In this document: one piece after another, positions 54,288 through 64,000 of the stretch
Layout of the letters: every line of letters begins with the position of its first letter
Position numbering within the stretch: position 1 is the stretch's first letter
Source: Phytophthora sp. 'mugwort'
Lineage: Eukaryota; Oomycota; Peronosporomycetes; Peronosporales; Peronosporaceae
Assembly (NCBI GenBank): GCA_033558025.1
Contig: JAUCEF010000006.1
Coordinates: forward strand, 1,674,001 to 1,738,000
Length of the DNA: 64,000 nt
Direction of reading: 5' to 3'
The notes under the pieces: model-generated
What the model was told of the DNA's origin: nothing
Database searches by the model: none
The model's input: only the letters and a program-made list of their open reading frames with translations
Program-made: the position numbers and the translations under genes

Positions 54288-54518
54288 ATACTTGGTTTTA
54301 GTATGGGTGGGTTTGTCCGATTTGATCTGTCGCGGAGCTAAAAGTGGAAAGTTGTATGGGAGGCACCCTACAGAGCTCGAACTTGCGCTCATTAGCACAA
54401 GCAAGCTCTTTCTCCTGCCTACAGCGCGCATATATCTAAATAGTATAGGCTAACTCGAAGAACTGCCAGCACTACGGTGAGTTAAGTAGGTGTCCAATCT
54501 AATCTGTCGCGCAGTGTA
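54288..54518. repeat. Right terminal inverted repeat
   Basis: Inverted copy of 52,939-53,170, ending GCAGTG before the TA target site at 54,517-54,518. Differences between the two arms are few, so the element is probably not very old (inference). Confidence 0.85.
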
Positions 54519-54946
54519 TCAGATGTTGTTACGGGCGTCCGAAAATATTAGCATTTATTGTCTACAGGTTCGGCTCGAACGAACTTAACTACTCTTTGGC
54601 CTTCTCGTAGACCCGCTCGTTGCATGGCAAGTATGAAGGGAGCAAACCGTGGTTACATGTGGCTTCATGATGAGAAGCCGATGAGGGGTAGTTATTGCTG
54701 CCATCGACGTTCAGCGGCTCGTAATACTGACTGCAGCGTGAAAAACACTCGGTCAATCGCGGTGTATTCCAGGCCATTGAACACTTCGTCGACGTTGTCG
54801 ACGAGGTCCCCGATCTTTCTAGCCGTCTTCTTGTGTTATAACGACTGGGTCGAGGCGAAAAATCTGAGGTCTAATTTTTCTTGTAACTGGGTTACATGAA
54901 GAGTACCAAGTCACTCTTCAGAGCAGGTGTATCCAAGTACACTAAG
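54519..54946. other. Spacer, no recognised gene
   Basis: Short open frames on both strands without motifs. Probably remnant repeat sequence between the mariner element and the gypsy LTR. Confidence 0.4.
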
Positions 54947-55140
54947 TGATGTAGCTAAACATCACTATGACGTCGACGATAATGACGTCAGGGATAGGTA
55001 CCACAGATATGGTACAAAGACCTCAGAGCCACTCAATAGGATAACATCTAGGGAACTTTATAGGTGACTAATAAATAGTATGTAGACGTATTAAAAGGGG
55101 TCACCTATAAATATATTCAGTATTAATTCTACCTAATTTT
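54947..55140 (+). repeat. LTR-like promoter region of a gypsy element
   Basis: It starts TGATGTAGCTAAACATCA, a TG-led inverted pair (TGATGT/ACATCA). It contains TGACGTC at 54,968 and TGACGTCA at 54,983 (CRE-like), a TATA-like TATAAATATA at about 55,106, and ends just before TGGTAACAG (55,140-55,148), which could be a tRNA primer-binding site. No matching 3' LTR is in the window, so the borders are a proposal. Confidence 0.5.
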
Positions 55141-55314
55141 GGTAACAGTCCCACAGGCCAGAGACTAATGAACTGCCATTCGCTGAGAGTTTGTATACTC
55201 TCCGGAAGTCACACTTCCTGTGCGCAAGGTGTTGTGTGCCCAGTCACACTTGGTAGCACTTGTAGTCAATCCACGCCTAATCGGTTACTACCTGAAACCT
55301 CTGGGTCTAGCAAA

Positions 55315-56000
55315 ATGGACCGGAATGAGTTTTCTCATCTGAACGACTCACAGTTCGAGTCCGTTCGTAAGATGACTGGCATATTTGGAATGGATGCCTT
55401 GCGCAGCTTGGCGTCGTCAACGCAAGCTGAGCAAGTTGAATGCGTGACCGCGTTCGGCTTATCGAACATGTTCGGAGCAACCTGCAAGTTCCGGCTGCAG
55501 AGCCGAAACCGGTCTACCCCAAGCCGTTAAGGCTGAAGGTAAACCCTGACGAAGGGAAGGAAGGTGAAAACCTGCACTTCTGGGTGCGAGAAGTAGAGCT
55601 CACAATGGATGCGGCTCTCATCTTTTCGGAGCACCTCTGCGTGGCTTTCGCCCTCTCCAACCTTAGCGGGCGTGCTAAGAGTTGGGCGTATACGCGGGAA
55701 GCGACAACGCCTGGGTGCTTTGCATCCTGGGCCCAACTGTGTGAAGAGCCGCGTTCCTCCCGGTGAACTATCGGTTACCGCCAGCGGTCACGCTTCCTGT
55801 CATGTAAACAGGGAAGACATGAGCTGCACGAGTACATCCAGGAGATGCGGGAGCTCACCGCATCCCTCGTGGGAAACCTACTCCATGAACACATCAAAGT
55901 GACGGTGTTCATGGACGGCCTAAGAGTAGGCCCGGCCCGCACCCAGCTACTTCGGATGCAGCTCAATACTCTGGAAGAGGTGATCCAAGTCGCGTGATCC
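55315..56000 (+). pseudogene. gypsy gag (capsid) fragment
   Basis: MDRNEFSHLNDSQF (from 55,315) opens the gag; after a frameshift near 55,440 it continues with GENLHFWVREVELTMDAA and SNLSGRAKSWAYTREATTP, the core of the Retrotrans_gag domain. Further blocks (HEYIQEMRELTASL-like near 55,825 and MDGLRVGPARTQLL near 55,910) follow in other frames. It would form the particle core. Broken by at least three frameshifts. Confidence 0.65.
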
Positions 56001-56129
56001 AAGACGCGACCCCACGGGCAGGGGAACGCAGGACACCAGTAGGGCGGGGCCCCCTACTGGGGAAGGTCTAAGTCTTCATGAGCGGTGCGCGGGCGGCGCC
56101 CTCCATGGAAACTTAGCTCCTGAGAGTCT

Positions 56130-56543
56130 TTGCACTCTCGAATCGAAGAAGGGCAACATTGGGCTGCTCGTAGTACACGTAAGTATATTGGGATATACAC
56201 ATCCCTTCCGAATCTTAATAGACCCCAGGGCGTCGACAAAAACTTCGCACGCCGCCAGACTGTTGCGGAGAACAGCAACAAGCTGGCCGATGCTTTACGA
56301 GAAAGCCAAGGAACAGTGTCAGTACAGCTGGCCGACGGAACGATGATTACCGTTCCCAGGATCCATGTGGATCTAGCTGTGAAGTTCGAGAACTTTGACA
56401 GGATGGAGCAGTTTACTGTCCTAGAGATGGGCAAGTATGACTTGATCCTGGGCATGCCCTGGCTCGGCAAACATGAGCCATGGATCGATTGGCGAAACAA
56501 AGCAATCGGGGCCGGCCTGCAGTTACTGGCAGAGCATTGGTGA
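56130..56543 (+). pseudogene. gypsy aspartic protease region
   Basis: A 137-codon frame with VSVQLADGTMITVPRIHVDL and DLILGMPWLGKHEPWIDW, the flap-side and LLGM-type C-terminal blocks of retropepsins. The active-site D-S/T-G that should precede it is lost in the damaged N-terminal part (KNFARRQTVAEN), so the protease is not functional as read. Confidence 0.65.
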
Positions 56544-56773
56544 GTCATGTTCCCACCTCTGCCAGGAACTGGGGCGTCCGAAAGGGGCGCCGGGATGCAA
56601 GAGCATCCAGTGAATTTTTGGGAGCCGCCGACGTATTGAGCGACTCCCTAGAAGCGGTGGCAGCAGAAGCTTCACCCGGTTGAGTGCGGCAGTCCTTACA
56701 GAATAGCCCTCGACCCCCGCCGGTATCTAGACCGGCGGCTAAGAGTGGCGGTGCCGGAGGCACCGACCAGGTG

Positions 56774-57010
56774 GGTAACCTAGGACACACCAAGTCACCC
56801 AATCAGAAACTGGCGAGGAAGACGCGCGAGGCGCTTCCTGTGTAGGTAACCATGTTCCACACCGAGTCACCCAGACAGAAACTGGCGAGGAAGGTGCAGA
56901 ATGCGTTTCCTGTGTGGGTAACCTTGTTCCACACCAGGTCGCCCAAACCATAACTGAAGAAGAAGTGGCGGAATGCACGTCTTATGTGGGTAACCATGTT
57001 CCACACGAAG
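56774..57010. repeat. 72-bp (24-codon) tandem repeat, about 3.3 copies
   Basis: GGTAACC recurs at 56,774, 56,845, 56,917 and 56,989 (spacings 71, 72, 72) within a longer unit containing a GTTCCACACC-type core. In the frame of gag-pol the unit reads roughly VGNHVPHRVTQTETGEEGAE. The 71-base step shows one base was lost from the first unit. It lies between protease and RT. Confidence 0.85.
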
Positions 57011-57139
57011 ACCTAGAGGCGTTGCCGTCGTCACTGAGACGTCCACAGACGTGGGCAACGAAATACCATGTCACGGTCGCCGTCGACGACATAATCGACA
57101 CCGCAAGTCGAGTCTGAAGTCATTTCAGAACTGGACGCC

Positions 57140-58151
57140 GATTGAAGCGATCTCAGAACCCAGGGCCCGGATTCTTCCGACGTGGCCAGTCGAAGGGTGT
57201 TATCACATTTCTCGACGGCGAGACCGGCCGTCGGGTCAAGGCAGGCGGCATCCAGCTAGAGCCGCTGCCAGAGGTGTCAGAACTCCTGAGCCTAGAAGAG
57301 TTGACGTCGACAGATTTCCTGGCCGACCCGAAGGCAAGAGAAATCGCGGAGGTGGTACTCTTGAAGCAAGAGTCCACTCCAGAGGAATTGAATTCCTCCT
57401 TGGTTATGGACGAGGCCGTCCAGCATTCTCCTCCCAGCGAGCCTCGCGCTTGGGTTCTGAGATTCTCAAGAACCCGAAGGATCCAGTGTATCCTTTGATG
57501 AAGGAGTTCGAGGAAATGGTGTCCAAGGATCCACCGTCTCAACTCCCACCGGATCGTGGGATCAGTCACGAGATTGATCTCGTGCCGGGCACAAAGTACT
57601 GTGTTACCACCAGACAATGGCCACTGCCTCGAGAGCAGTGCGAAGTCATTGATGCCCTCTTCTCCGCAAAGGCCAAAGCAGGCATGGTGCGGGAATCGAA
57701 GTCCCGGCACTCGAAGCCAACCTTCTGTGTTCGGAAGCCGAACGGGAAGTGGCGTCTGGTTCATGCTTTTAATAAGCTGAACAGCGCAAAGATGCCGGCC
57801 CAGACACCCATCCCACGAAAGGATGTGTTGTTAAACAATGGCCGGGTGCGACTTATAAGCACCCTGGATCTGGTGGATGGATACTACCAGATCCTGATGC
57901 GCGGGAGCGACATCCCGCTCACCGCAGTGAGCACCCCGAGCGGTATGCTCTGGGAGTGGGCCGATGGCCTACTGTACTATCGAGTGGAGCCCCACGTAAC
58001 CCCTGGGGTAGTCGTTCGAAGCGACGAGGATCTCAAGTTTTACATCCTACAGGAGGCGCGCATGCGCCGTCCAGCGGTCACTTGGTCCTCGAGGAGACCT
58101 TCCAATCTCCCACATGTACAAGTGGGTCGCACAGTACGTGATGCCATGTGA
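57140..58151 (+). pseudogene. gypsy RT N-terminal half fused to integrase N-terminus
   Basis: The frame holds RGISHEIDLVPGTKYCVTTR, KPTFCVRKPNGKWRLVHAFN and STLDLVDGYYQILMR (first catalytic Asp in LDLVDG), the fingers and palm of gypsy RT. After SGMLWEW (about 57,957) it passes without a stop into ADGLLYYRVE, which is the region between RNase H and integrase in intact elements. The YxDD motif, thumb and RNase H are therefore deleted cleanly in frame. The part before 57,480 is in a different frame. Confidence 0.75.
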
Positions 58152-58680
58152 AACATGTCAGCGGGTGAAACCCGCCGGGCACGCCTCGGCTCCTTTGCAG
58201 AGCCTGACCGTTCCAGCGGACTGCTGGAAGTCGATGAGTCTGGATTTCATCTTCGGACTTCCAGCTGACGGCCACGGAAACACCGGCATCCTGGTGTTCT
58301 GTGTGCCGTCTGAGCAAGATGGTGCGTCTTGCTCCGGTCAAAGACACAGTGACCGGGGAACAGGGAACAGGCTGCGAAGCTGTTCCTGGATGGCATTTTC
58401 CGCCATCATGGTCTGCCGGAGACAATTGTCTCGGATCGTGACCCGCGGTTTACCGCCGCGTTCTGGCGAACGCTATTCCAACTACTTGGAACAAGGCTGC
58501 ACAGGTCCATTGCCGATCATCCTCAGACGGATGGGCAGACGGAGCGTGTCAACCGAGTGCTTGAGGACACTCTACGCAGTGTCTGTGCGGAGGCTCCTCG
58601 CACTTGGTCAGAATGCCTGCCAGTAGTTGAGTTTGCACTCAACAATGCGTGCAAGCGCTTCAGCACCATGTAACTGGCCG
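58114..58680 (+). pseudogene. gypsy integrase core, frameshifted
   Basis: 58,114-58,300 reads YKWVAQYVMPCETCQRVKP (zinc-binding CxxC of the HHCC part) and SLDFIFGLP (first catalytic Asp). A frameshift around 58,300-58,400 follows. From about 58,410 a second frame reads TIVSDRDPRFTAAFW (second Asp) and TDGQTERVNRVLEDT (catalytic Glu), ending VEFALNNA. All three DDE residues survive, although in two frames. The C-terminal part, GPY/F module and any chromodomain are missing. Confidence 0.7.
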
Positions 58681-58689
58681 AGAAGCCGC

Positions 58690-59039
58690 CTGTACTCGGA
58701 ATCACAGCCTTGCTGAACAGGGCTGTGGAAAACACGATTGTGGTTGTGAGATTGCGGATTGTCACTCTCAATAATTGATTGTGCCAAGATCTCAAACGAC
58801 AATCCCAATTTATATATAATTCCCCTTGCGCTATTGGATCCAACCAGCCCCGCAACTATTCCATTCCACCAACCAGACAGATAGAACCGATCCCACACGA
58901 GAAAGTATCCAGCTATACTGCCGTTTGGCATCAATCTCGCGTTTAGAGATAGCTGCAGCGACGGTTGCAGCTGGCTCAACTTCGCCATTGTCCAATTTGG
59001 CTCTAAACACTCCCATTCCAAACACCCAGCACGCCTTGC
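58690..59039. other. Spacer before the hAT transposase
   Basis: Contains CAGGGCTGTGG at about 58,718, similar to hAT ends, but no matching 8-bp target duplication could be shown. It may be the hAT 5' region. No gene seen. Confidence 0.4.
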
Positions 59040-60640
59040 ATGAATAACGCCGAAATCGTCAAGCTTCTATACAAGAGCAGCAGAGTGCACATGCAGTATT
59101 TGCAACGAAGTAGTCAATGCAAAAAAATACAAGCTGGTTACAAGAACTTGATGACTCACCTGCTGCAAGGCCACCTTGCTGGTTTTGAACCATCGCAGAG
59201 GAATGTGCTAAAAAGAACTGCCAACCGATCAGTGGAATGCTTGTCCACAAGGATGTTACTGACACTATGGACGAAACTGGTCGCTCTGAAGAACGTCCCC
59301 TTCGCGCAGGTGGATGACCCCATCATTCGCTCAGCTGTTCGCTATAACAAGATGGATCGCGCAACACTCTTGAAGCGAATGACGGCGCTTGTAGGCGTTG
59401 TCATCGTCAATAGCACCAAGGACCTCTCTGGTGAAAAACATCGCTTTGATGTTCGACGGTTTACGGATTCGGCTGAGCACGCTATCGCAATTTTTGCTGC
59501 TACCCGAAAGGGCCTGAGGTGTTTGGCCTTCTCGCCTTTTCAAGATGAATGTTCGATGACGGTTGCGGAACATATCGAATTTTGGACCTGGTGCTATCTC
59601 ACTACGGTCTCCATCTTGCTGGCATGGTGGCTGTCGTAGCTGACAACATGGAGACAAACAAAGCAAAACGATTGATCGCAGCGTTGACGTGCCTCTTGTA
59701 GGCTGTGCGGTACATCGCTTCAATCTCGCTGTTAGAGCGCGCCCCACATAAAACCCCATTAATCAAGTGAGTGCGCTCATGAGAAAGCTTAAAACTGTGA
59801 GGCGCATCGCCAAACTGAATCAAAACGGGTGCGACTAGAAGCCTGTGCCTCTACACGAACTTCGGTGGAGTGGCTGTTAAGGTATGCTGCAGTTTTCGAG
59901 GATTTTCGCCCGTACTTGCACCTATTTCAAGACGACTGCGATGTGAATCGTGACCTTCCTTCGGATACCAGCGCTGACGACCTTCGTCGAGTTGTATTTG
60001 CTGACCTCATTCCATCCTTGAGTGAACAGAGAAAAATTGCTGCACTGCTGGATGAAATGGCAGCGCTTGATGTGGTTACTGGAAAACTGCAGCGCCACGA
60101 CATGACTGTGGCAACAACTCGTGTCATATCTGACATTTTTCTAGACAAATATGACGGCAGGGAGAAGTACCTAGCCACTGATGTGGATATCATCGGATTT
60201 CCGGTGTTTGAGAGTGGACTAGTAAACGCCAAGCTGGTGTGGAGTCAACCTTGTTGAGATGCGAGCGGAATGTTCTGACCCGTTTCTTCTCCCAGCCAAC
60301 ACGCTCAATCTCAGCCGCACCAACCTCGGCGAGCGCAAATAAATCGAAGTGGAAACGTGCCACCGGAGGATTGGCGAGATGGTCAACAAGAAAGTCCACA
60401 AGCGTAGTGGACCGCAGTCCAAGTACACCGACGCGAGCTGGGTTCCTGCAACGTCTGTAGCAGCCGAGCGATTCTTTTCCGCCCGTTAAAAACACTGTCG
60501 GATACTGGCGGAGAAGGATGAGCCACGAGACCCTCGAAGTTATAATGTTCTTAATGCTGAACTGGGATCTAGTGACCCTTGCAGACGTGTCGAAGGCCAT
60601 CGAGCAATCCAAAAAAAGGAAGGTCCGTAGGTCAGGGCAA
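59040..60640 (+). pseudogene. BED-type hAT transposase, decayed
   Basis: A BED zinc finger is split: C-x2-C (TCSIC near 59,095) in one frame and GYKNLMTHLLQGHL (His-x-His side, about 59,140-59,175) in another, with a run of seven A between them as the likely slip site. FAQVDDPIIRSAVRYNKM, IFAATRKGLRCLAFSPFQDE and MTVAEHIEFWTW follow (59,310-59,600), well matching oomycete hAT transposases. 59,829-60,257 carries the helical middle, and VPATSVAAERFFSAR (about 60,445-60,490) the C-terminal dimerisation domain. Frameshifts at about 59,125, 59,600, 60,240 and 60,480 disable it. Confidence 0.72.
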
Positions 60641-60719
60641 TAGATTGCAATACGTGGTGCCTAGATTGATAAGATTGCAATAATTGATTTTCGAGAGCCA
60701 TGACCTGCAATCAATAAAC

Positions 60720-60995
60720 AATATATTTTCACAGCTCTGCTCGCTGAAGATCGAAAGCGTCTGTCCATCCGCCAGCTTGACCTCCACGTCCGTGACAGTC
60801 GAGGGACTCTGCGTTCCATCTGCCAACAGGGTCTTCTTGGCTGTAGCTCCCGTAAGGATCTCAATGTTGTCTCTGGTAACGATCTCCTTTTAGAGCGTGC
60901 TGATGATGGCGGAATCCAATGTTAGGTCCGCTCTTGTTGCTGCGCGTGCCGCAATTACTGGGAGTTCTTGACCGATGCTCATGTTCGTGGAGTCC
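60720..60995 (-). pseudogene. Unrecognised coding fragment, 92 codons, one in-frame stop
   Basis: From ATG at 60,995 downward, one minus-strand frame reads MDSTNMSIGQELPVIAARAA, then a TAA at about 60,892, then KEIVTRDNIEILTGATAKKT, TVTDVEVKLADGQTLS and SIFSEQSCENI. Only one stop breaks an otherwise protein-like frame. I do not know the family. It may be a gene end or a retrotransposon fragment. Confidence 0.4.
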
Positions 60996-60999
60996 ATGG

Positions 61000-61153
61000 A
61001 TTTTTGCCACGGATAAATCCGGATCAATCTGATAAATCTGTGTTTTCGCCGCGGCAAAACCAACTATTTGTGTGTGTGAATTAGCCAGCCTGTCACCATG
61101 CCTCGTACTTAGGGTGATGTATCTGTCGTCAATTTTGTTTTGTCACTATTTTT
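61000..61153. other. 3' flank of the coiled-coil gene
   Basis: Short AT-moderate stretch after the stop of the coiled-coil gene (61,154, minus strand). No feature recognised. Confidence 0.4.
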
Positions 61154-63840
61154 TTACTTTAAAATGCACTCTTCCAGCCGTCTAACTTTTCCATCTAGGA
61201 ACAATAACATGTCGTCTTTTGCAATAAGTGCATCTTTCAGCTTCACCACGATTTTTCTGTAGCACATACACGAACACAGCGGATTTTCTTAGTATATCAT
61301 CAAATAAATCCATACTTCAAGTATACAAATGCATACCTTAGCTGGCAAACTTCACTGGAAACCTTCACTTTGTCTCTATTCGTCCCTTTTGATCCGCTAC
61401 TCTCCTGAATAGTTTCGTCTGGTTCACATTCCTCCGAATCATTCGTATCCCCGCTAGCTTCATGGGGATTTAAACCATAATCAGATTCTCCGCCTGTGGA
61501 ATTATTGGCTCGAGTTTCAGCATCGGACGAACTTTCACACACGACTAACAATCCGTTCGTCAAAGCATTCAGGTCCGTCAACGTCTTCAGCAGCGAGGAT
61601 CGCGCTGCAAAATTCTCGTCTCGCGCTTTGTCACAATTTTTTTCGCCTTGTGTTTCTATCATCCCCGAGTCTTGGTGTGGACACAGCGTTTCCGTATTCT
61701 CTTGGTTGCCAGATATCACTTCACTAAACCACGCGTCGAGACTGGTCAGATGTTCATTTACAGCTCCAGCCGTGGCCTGATCAAAATCATAGAGATGGTT
61801 ATCTCTCAACTGAGACGACTCGACGTCAGCGAATTGCATCAAACCTGCTTCTTTTGCTTCGGTGAGAGAGCAATGAAGCTGGTCGATGGAAACCTGCAGC
61901 AATCCACACTGCGTTTCTGCTCGTATCCATTGATTAGTACTGGCATTGAGCTCCGTCCTGCATTCTTGCAGTTGTTCCGTCAAACTGCAAATGATTTCTT
62001 CCTGTTTGAGCACAGTTCGTTTTGCCTGCTCTTGGGTCTTCTGAATCTGAGCTTGATACGCTCGTTCCTTGTGCTCCGAGATATCCTTCTCGACTTGGCA
62101 CCGACGCAGTAGCTCGTCGCGTTCTGTCTCCAGCTCCTGAGTCCTTTGGAGTGTTTTTGCCTGTTCCAACGTCAGCGTTTCGATGGTAGCGCTCTGCAAC
62201 GTCGAGTAATTAAGCAGTTCTGCAAGCTCCCCGCGCAATGACCCAAGTTCTAGTGTTGCTCCATGCAGTTCACCTCGCACATGAATCATCTCCTCCGACT
62301 CGCGAGCAGAGGACCCAGCGAGCTGCTTGTGGAGCACTTTTTCACGAGCAAAAGCATTGTCTAAAGCTTCTTCAGTCTGACAGAGCACAACGATGTGCTC
62401 ATCTCGCTCTTGTACGGCTGCTGTAAGACTCACTTCCAGCTCTAGCACACGTATTTGACCCTGCTCAATGCGTGTCTCTAATTCAGAAACGTGGTCAGCC
62501 TGAATCGAGACGTGATCCGTCAATGCCGCAAGCTGAGCCACTAAATCCTCTGCAAACATCGCTGTTGCTTCCTGCTGAGTTTGTGCCTTGCGCAAGTTCC
62601 TTCCCATCTCAGCATTCTTTATCCAAGAGAGATTGGCTTTGACATTTTCTAGTTCAGAATTTTGCTCCAGGTTAAAGTGTGTGGACTCCATGAGCTGACT
62701 TTCAAGTCCTTGAGCGTGTTTGCGAGCGTCTTCAAGATCTCTTTGTAGCTCGACTGCACGTGCTTCCATCATGGCCACACGACTTGCCGAGTTCATTTCA
62801 CTCACACACTCAGTCGAGAGAAGAGCACTAGTGCCGCGACGACTTTTTGCATACTTTCCGTAAGTCAGTTCATGTTCTGCTTCACCTAGTCTACTTTTTG
62901 TGGCGACTAGCAAAGCATACTTCGCAGACAACTCTGCATTACGTTCTCCAAGAGCTGCAATCTGGACAGCGAGTTTCCTGTCCTTGATAGCTGCAGCTTC
63001 TAGCGCTTGAGCCTGGAGCAATCGTTCGCGCTTCTTCTGTCCAGCAAAACTCCACACGAGTTTAATCCTTTCCGTCATCACAAGCAACTCTGTGGCCACA
63101 AAGAAAGCAGCATGGACGTAGTCCTTGTTTGTTTCTGAGCCATTGCCGCGAGTAATTTCAGGTAGAAATTGTCGCTTTACTTGATCGCTGAACTGCTCTA
63201 GTTGCGTCACAAGTTGCTGTCGGCCGGCCACGCATGAACTCGAGGCACTAGGAAGTTGATCGCATAGTTTTACGATAGTTTGCAGACAAAAATCGCTTAT
63301 CATTGTTTCCAGTATGTGAAAAGTTGATCGAAGCGGGTTGGCGTCATGAAATTTCGATGCTATTATCACGTCTTCTAAGACTTGAGTCATGGCGATAAAT
63401 CTCTTATCCAGATAGCGAAGAAGCTCGCATTCTACCCCCGTTCCACTTGCAATCATGTTGTTGGCAGTACTTTGGCAGCGTAAATTACGAACACCAGGTC
63501 CTAACGCTCTTCGTGCCATGTCGATTGAATCCACGCAAAGCGACAGCGTCGAATGGATGCTACTTTTTTCTCTCTCTGTCGTGTCCAACTTATCGCTTGA
63601 ATCAACCACGTCCAGTTCAGGCAGCGATAATTCGTTCTCTTCGATACTAAGCCACTCTTCAGGTAACGCCAATTTTTCCAGTTGGAGTACGTCCTTGCTG
63701 CAGTCCTCGCTCAGATCAAAGCAAAATTGTGACCGATCAAACTCGGAACTTGACGCTAAAAGTTCCAGGAGAGAAGCTGAAGGTGTCACGCTTGGCTGTT
63801 GCATTGAAAGCTTTGTTGGCTCGTCACGAAATGGAAACAT
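61154..63840 (-). CDS. Large coiled-coil protein, two exons
   Basis: The main exon runs from ATG 63840 to 61337. A frame analysis shows a second exon 61256-61154 after an 80-base intron (61336-61257, GTATGC...TACAG): the codon AG|A is restored and the added tail reads KIVVKLKDALIAKDDML then LDGKVRRLEECILK, again coiled-coil-like, then TAA. Without splicing the protein ends YLKYGFI in non-coiled sequence. Joined length 868 residues. Residues about 260-690 are long heptad-rich helices with many Glu, Gln and Leu (ALEAAAIKDRKLAVQIAALG, VQERDEHIVVLCQTEEAL). The N-terminus is acidic. No enzyme motif; a centrosome, basal-body or tether role is inference. The frame is open upstream to 63,915, so a first exon beyond the window is possible. 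Confidence 0.78.
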
Positions 63841-64000
63841 GAAGTCCTGCACCACTGAGCAACAAATCGCATCAGTGACGACCACAGCCGCAACCACATC
63901 TTGCGTACGACCCACTGACTGCGCTCCAGTAGTTAAGACTCGCGTGTGCAGAGGAGGACAACCTGCTCGCCGTCCGATCGACTTTTGAGGTACAACATGG
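63841..64000. other. Upstream region of the coiled-coil gene
   Basis: The minus-strand frame of the coiled-coil gene stays open for at least 25 codons above the chosen ATG but offers no further ATG in frame, so this is either 5' untranslated sequence or the start of an exon that begins outside the window. Confidence 0.4.

Larger units (their letters stand above)
52939..54518 (-). mobile_element. Tc1/mariner-type transposon with long terminal inverted repeats
   Basis: Left repeat 52,939-53,170 and right repeat 54,288-54,518 are inverted copies of about 232 bases with only a handful of differences. Both ends start at TA followed by CACT(C/G)CGCGACAG, fitting the TA target duplication of Tc1/mariner elements. 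The inside carries a minus-strand transposase. Total length about 1.58 kb. It is full length in structure, though coding is broken. Confidence 0.88.
54947..58690 (+). mobile_element. Ty3/gypsy retrotransposon, truncated, with internal deletion
   Basis: LTR-like region, gag, protease, RT and integrase follow in the standard Ty3/gypsy order (PR-RT-IN) on the plus strand, with frameshifts in between. There is no RNase H and no 3' LTR; the RT is cut short by a deletion that fuses it to integrase. The element ends abruptly near 58,680, where unrelated sequence and then a hAT element begin. Confidence 0.75.

Noticed and set aside
56774..57010. CRISPR-like array
   Set aside because: Repeats are contiguous without unique spacers, encode protein and lie within a retrotransposon of a eukaryote.
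1..64000. RxLR or Crinkler effector genes
   Set aside because: I looked for a secretion signal followed by RxLR-dEER or LFLAK-type motifs in the open frames and saw none that convinced me.

Overview
The window looks like nuclear DNA of an oomycete, most probably a Phytophthora or close relative. The grounds are short GT-AG introns of about 60-140 bp, long exons with compact gene spacing, and a transposon mix (Ty3/gypsy with chromodomain, MULE, hAT, Tc1/mariner, Helitron, Crypton, LINE) whose decayed proteins read like known oomycete copies. The species call is inference from sequence style, without any database search.

Layout. 1-24,600 is a repeat-rich block with no convincing host gene. In order it holds the edge of a Tc1/IS630-like transposase (minus), a hAT-like fragment (minus), a decayed Helitron-like element (plus), a MULE with a SWIM zinc finger (plus), a LINE 3' part (plus), repeats and a tRNA-derived SINE-like head, a gypsy 3' end with chromodomain (minus), an intron-bearing Tc1-like transposase (plus), an unrecognised ORF with two in-frame TAG codons (minus), a MULE with repeated terminal motifs, and a decayed Crypton tyrosine recombinase (minus).

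24,680-52,284 is a gene island: INTS9 (Integrator), a six-IQ-motif protein, USP5-type deubiquitinase, TAF1 (TFIID), an XRCC2-like RAD51 paralogue, a 2-oxoglutarate/Fe(II) oxygenase-like gene broken by one base, a 2,797-codon single-exon protein, and an IQ-C2-PH-like protein. Spacers are mostly 37-350 bp. The genes are housekeeping (snRNA processing, transcription initiation, ubiquitin recycling, recombination) or calmodulin/membrane related; nothing suggests they form one pathway.

52,285-61,150 is again transposons: a complete-length Tc1/mariner copy with about 232-bp terminal inverted repeats, a gypsy element whose reverse transcriptase is fused by deletion to integrase, and a BED-type hAT. 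A coiled-coil gene with a small hidden last exon closes the window on the minus strand (61,154-63,840).

No wholly new system was proven. The most rewarding items are the Crypton remnant, the MULE with clustered TGCAGGA motifs, the giant protein with an AP2-like stretch, the frameshifted oxygenase-like gene, and the RT-to-integrase deletion derivative.
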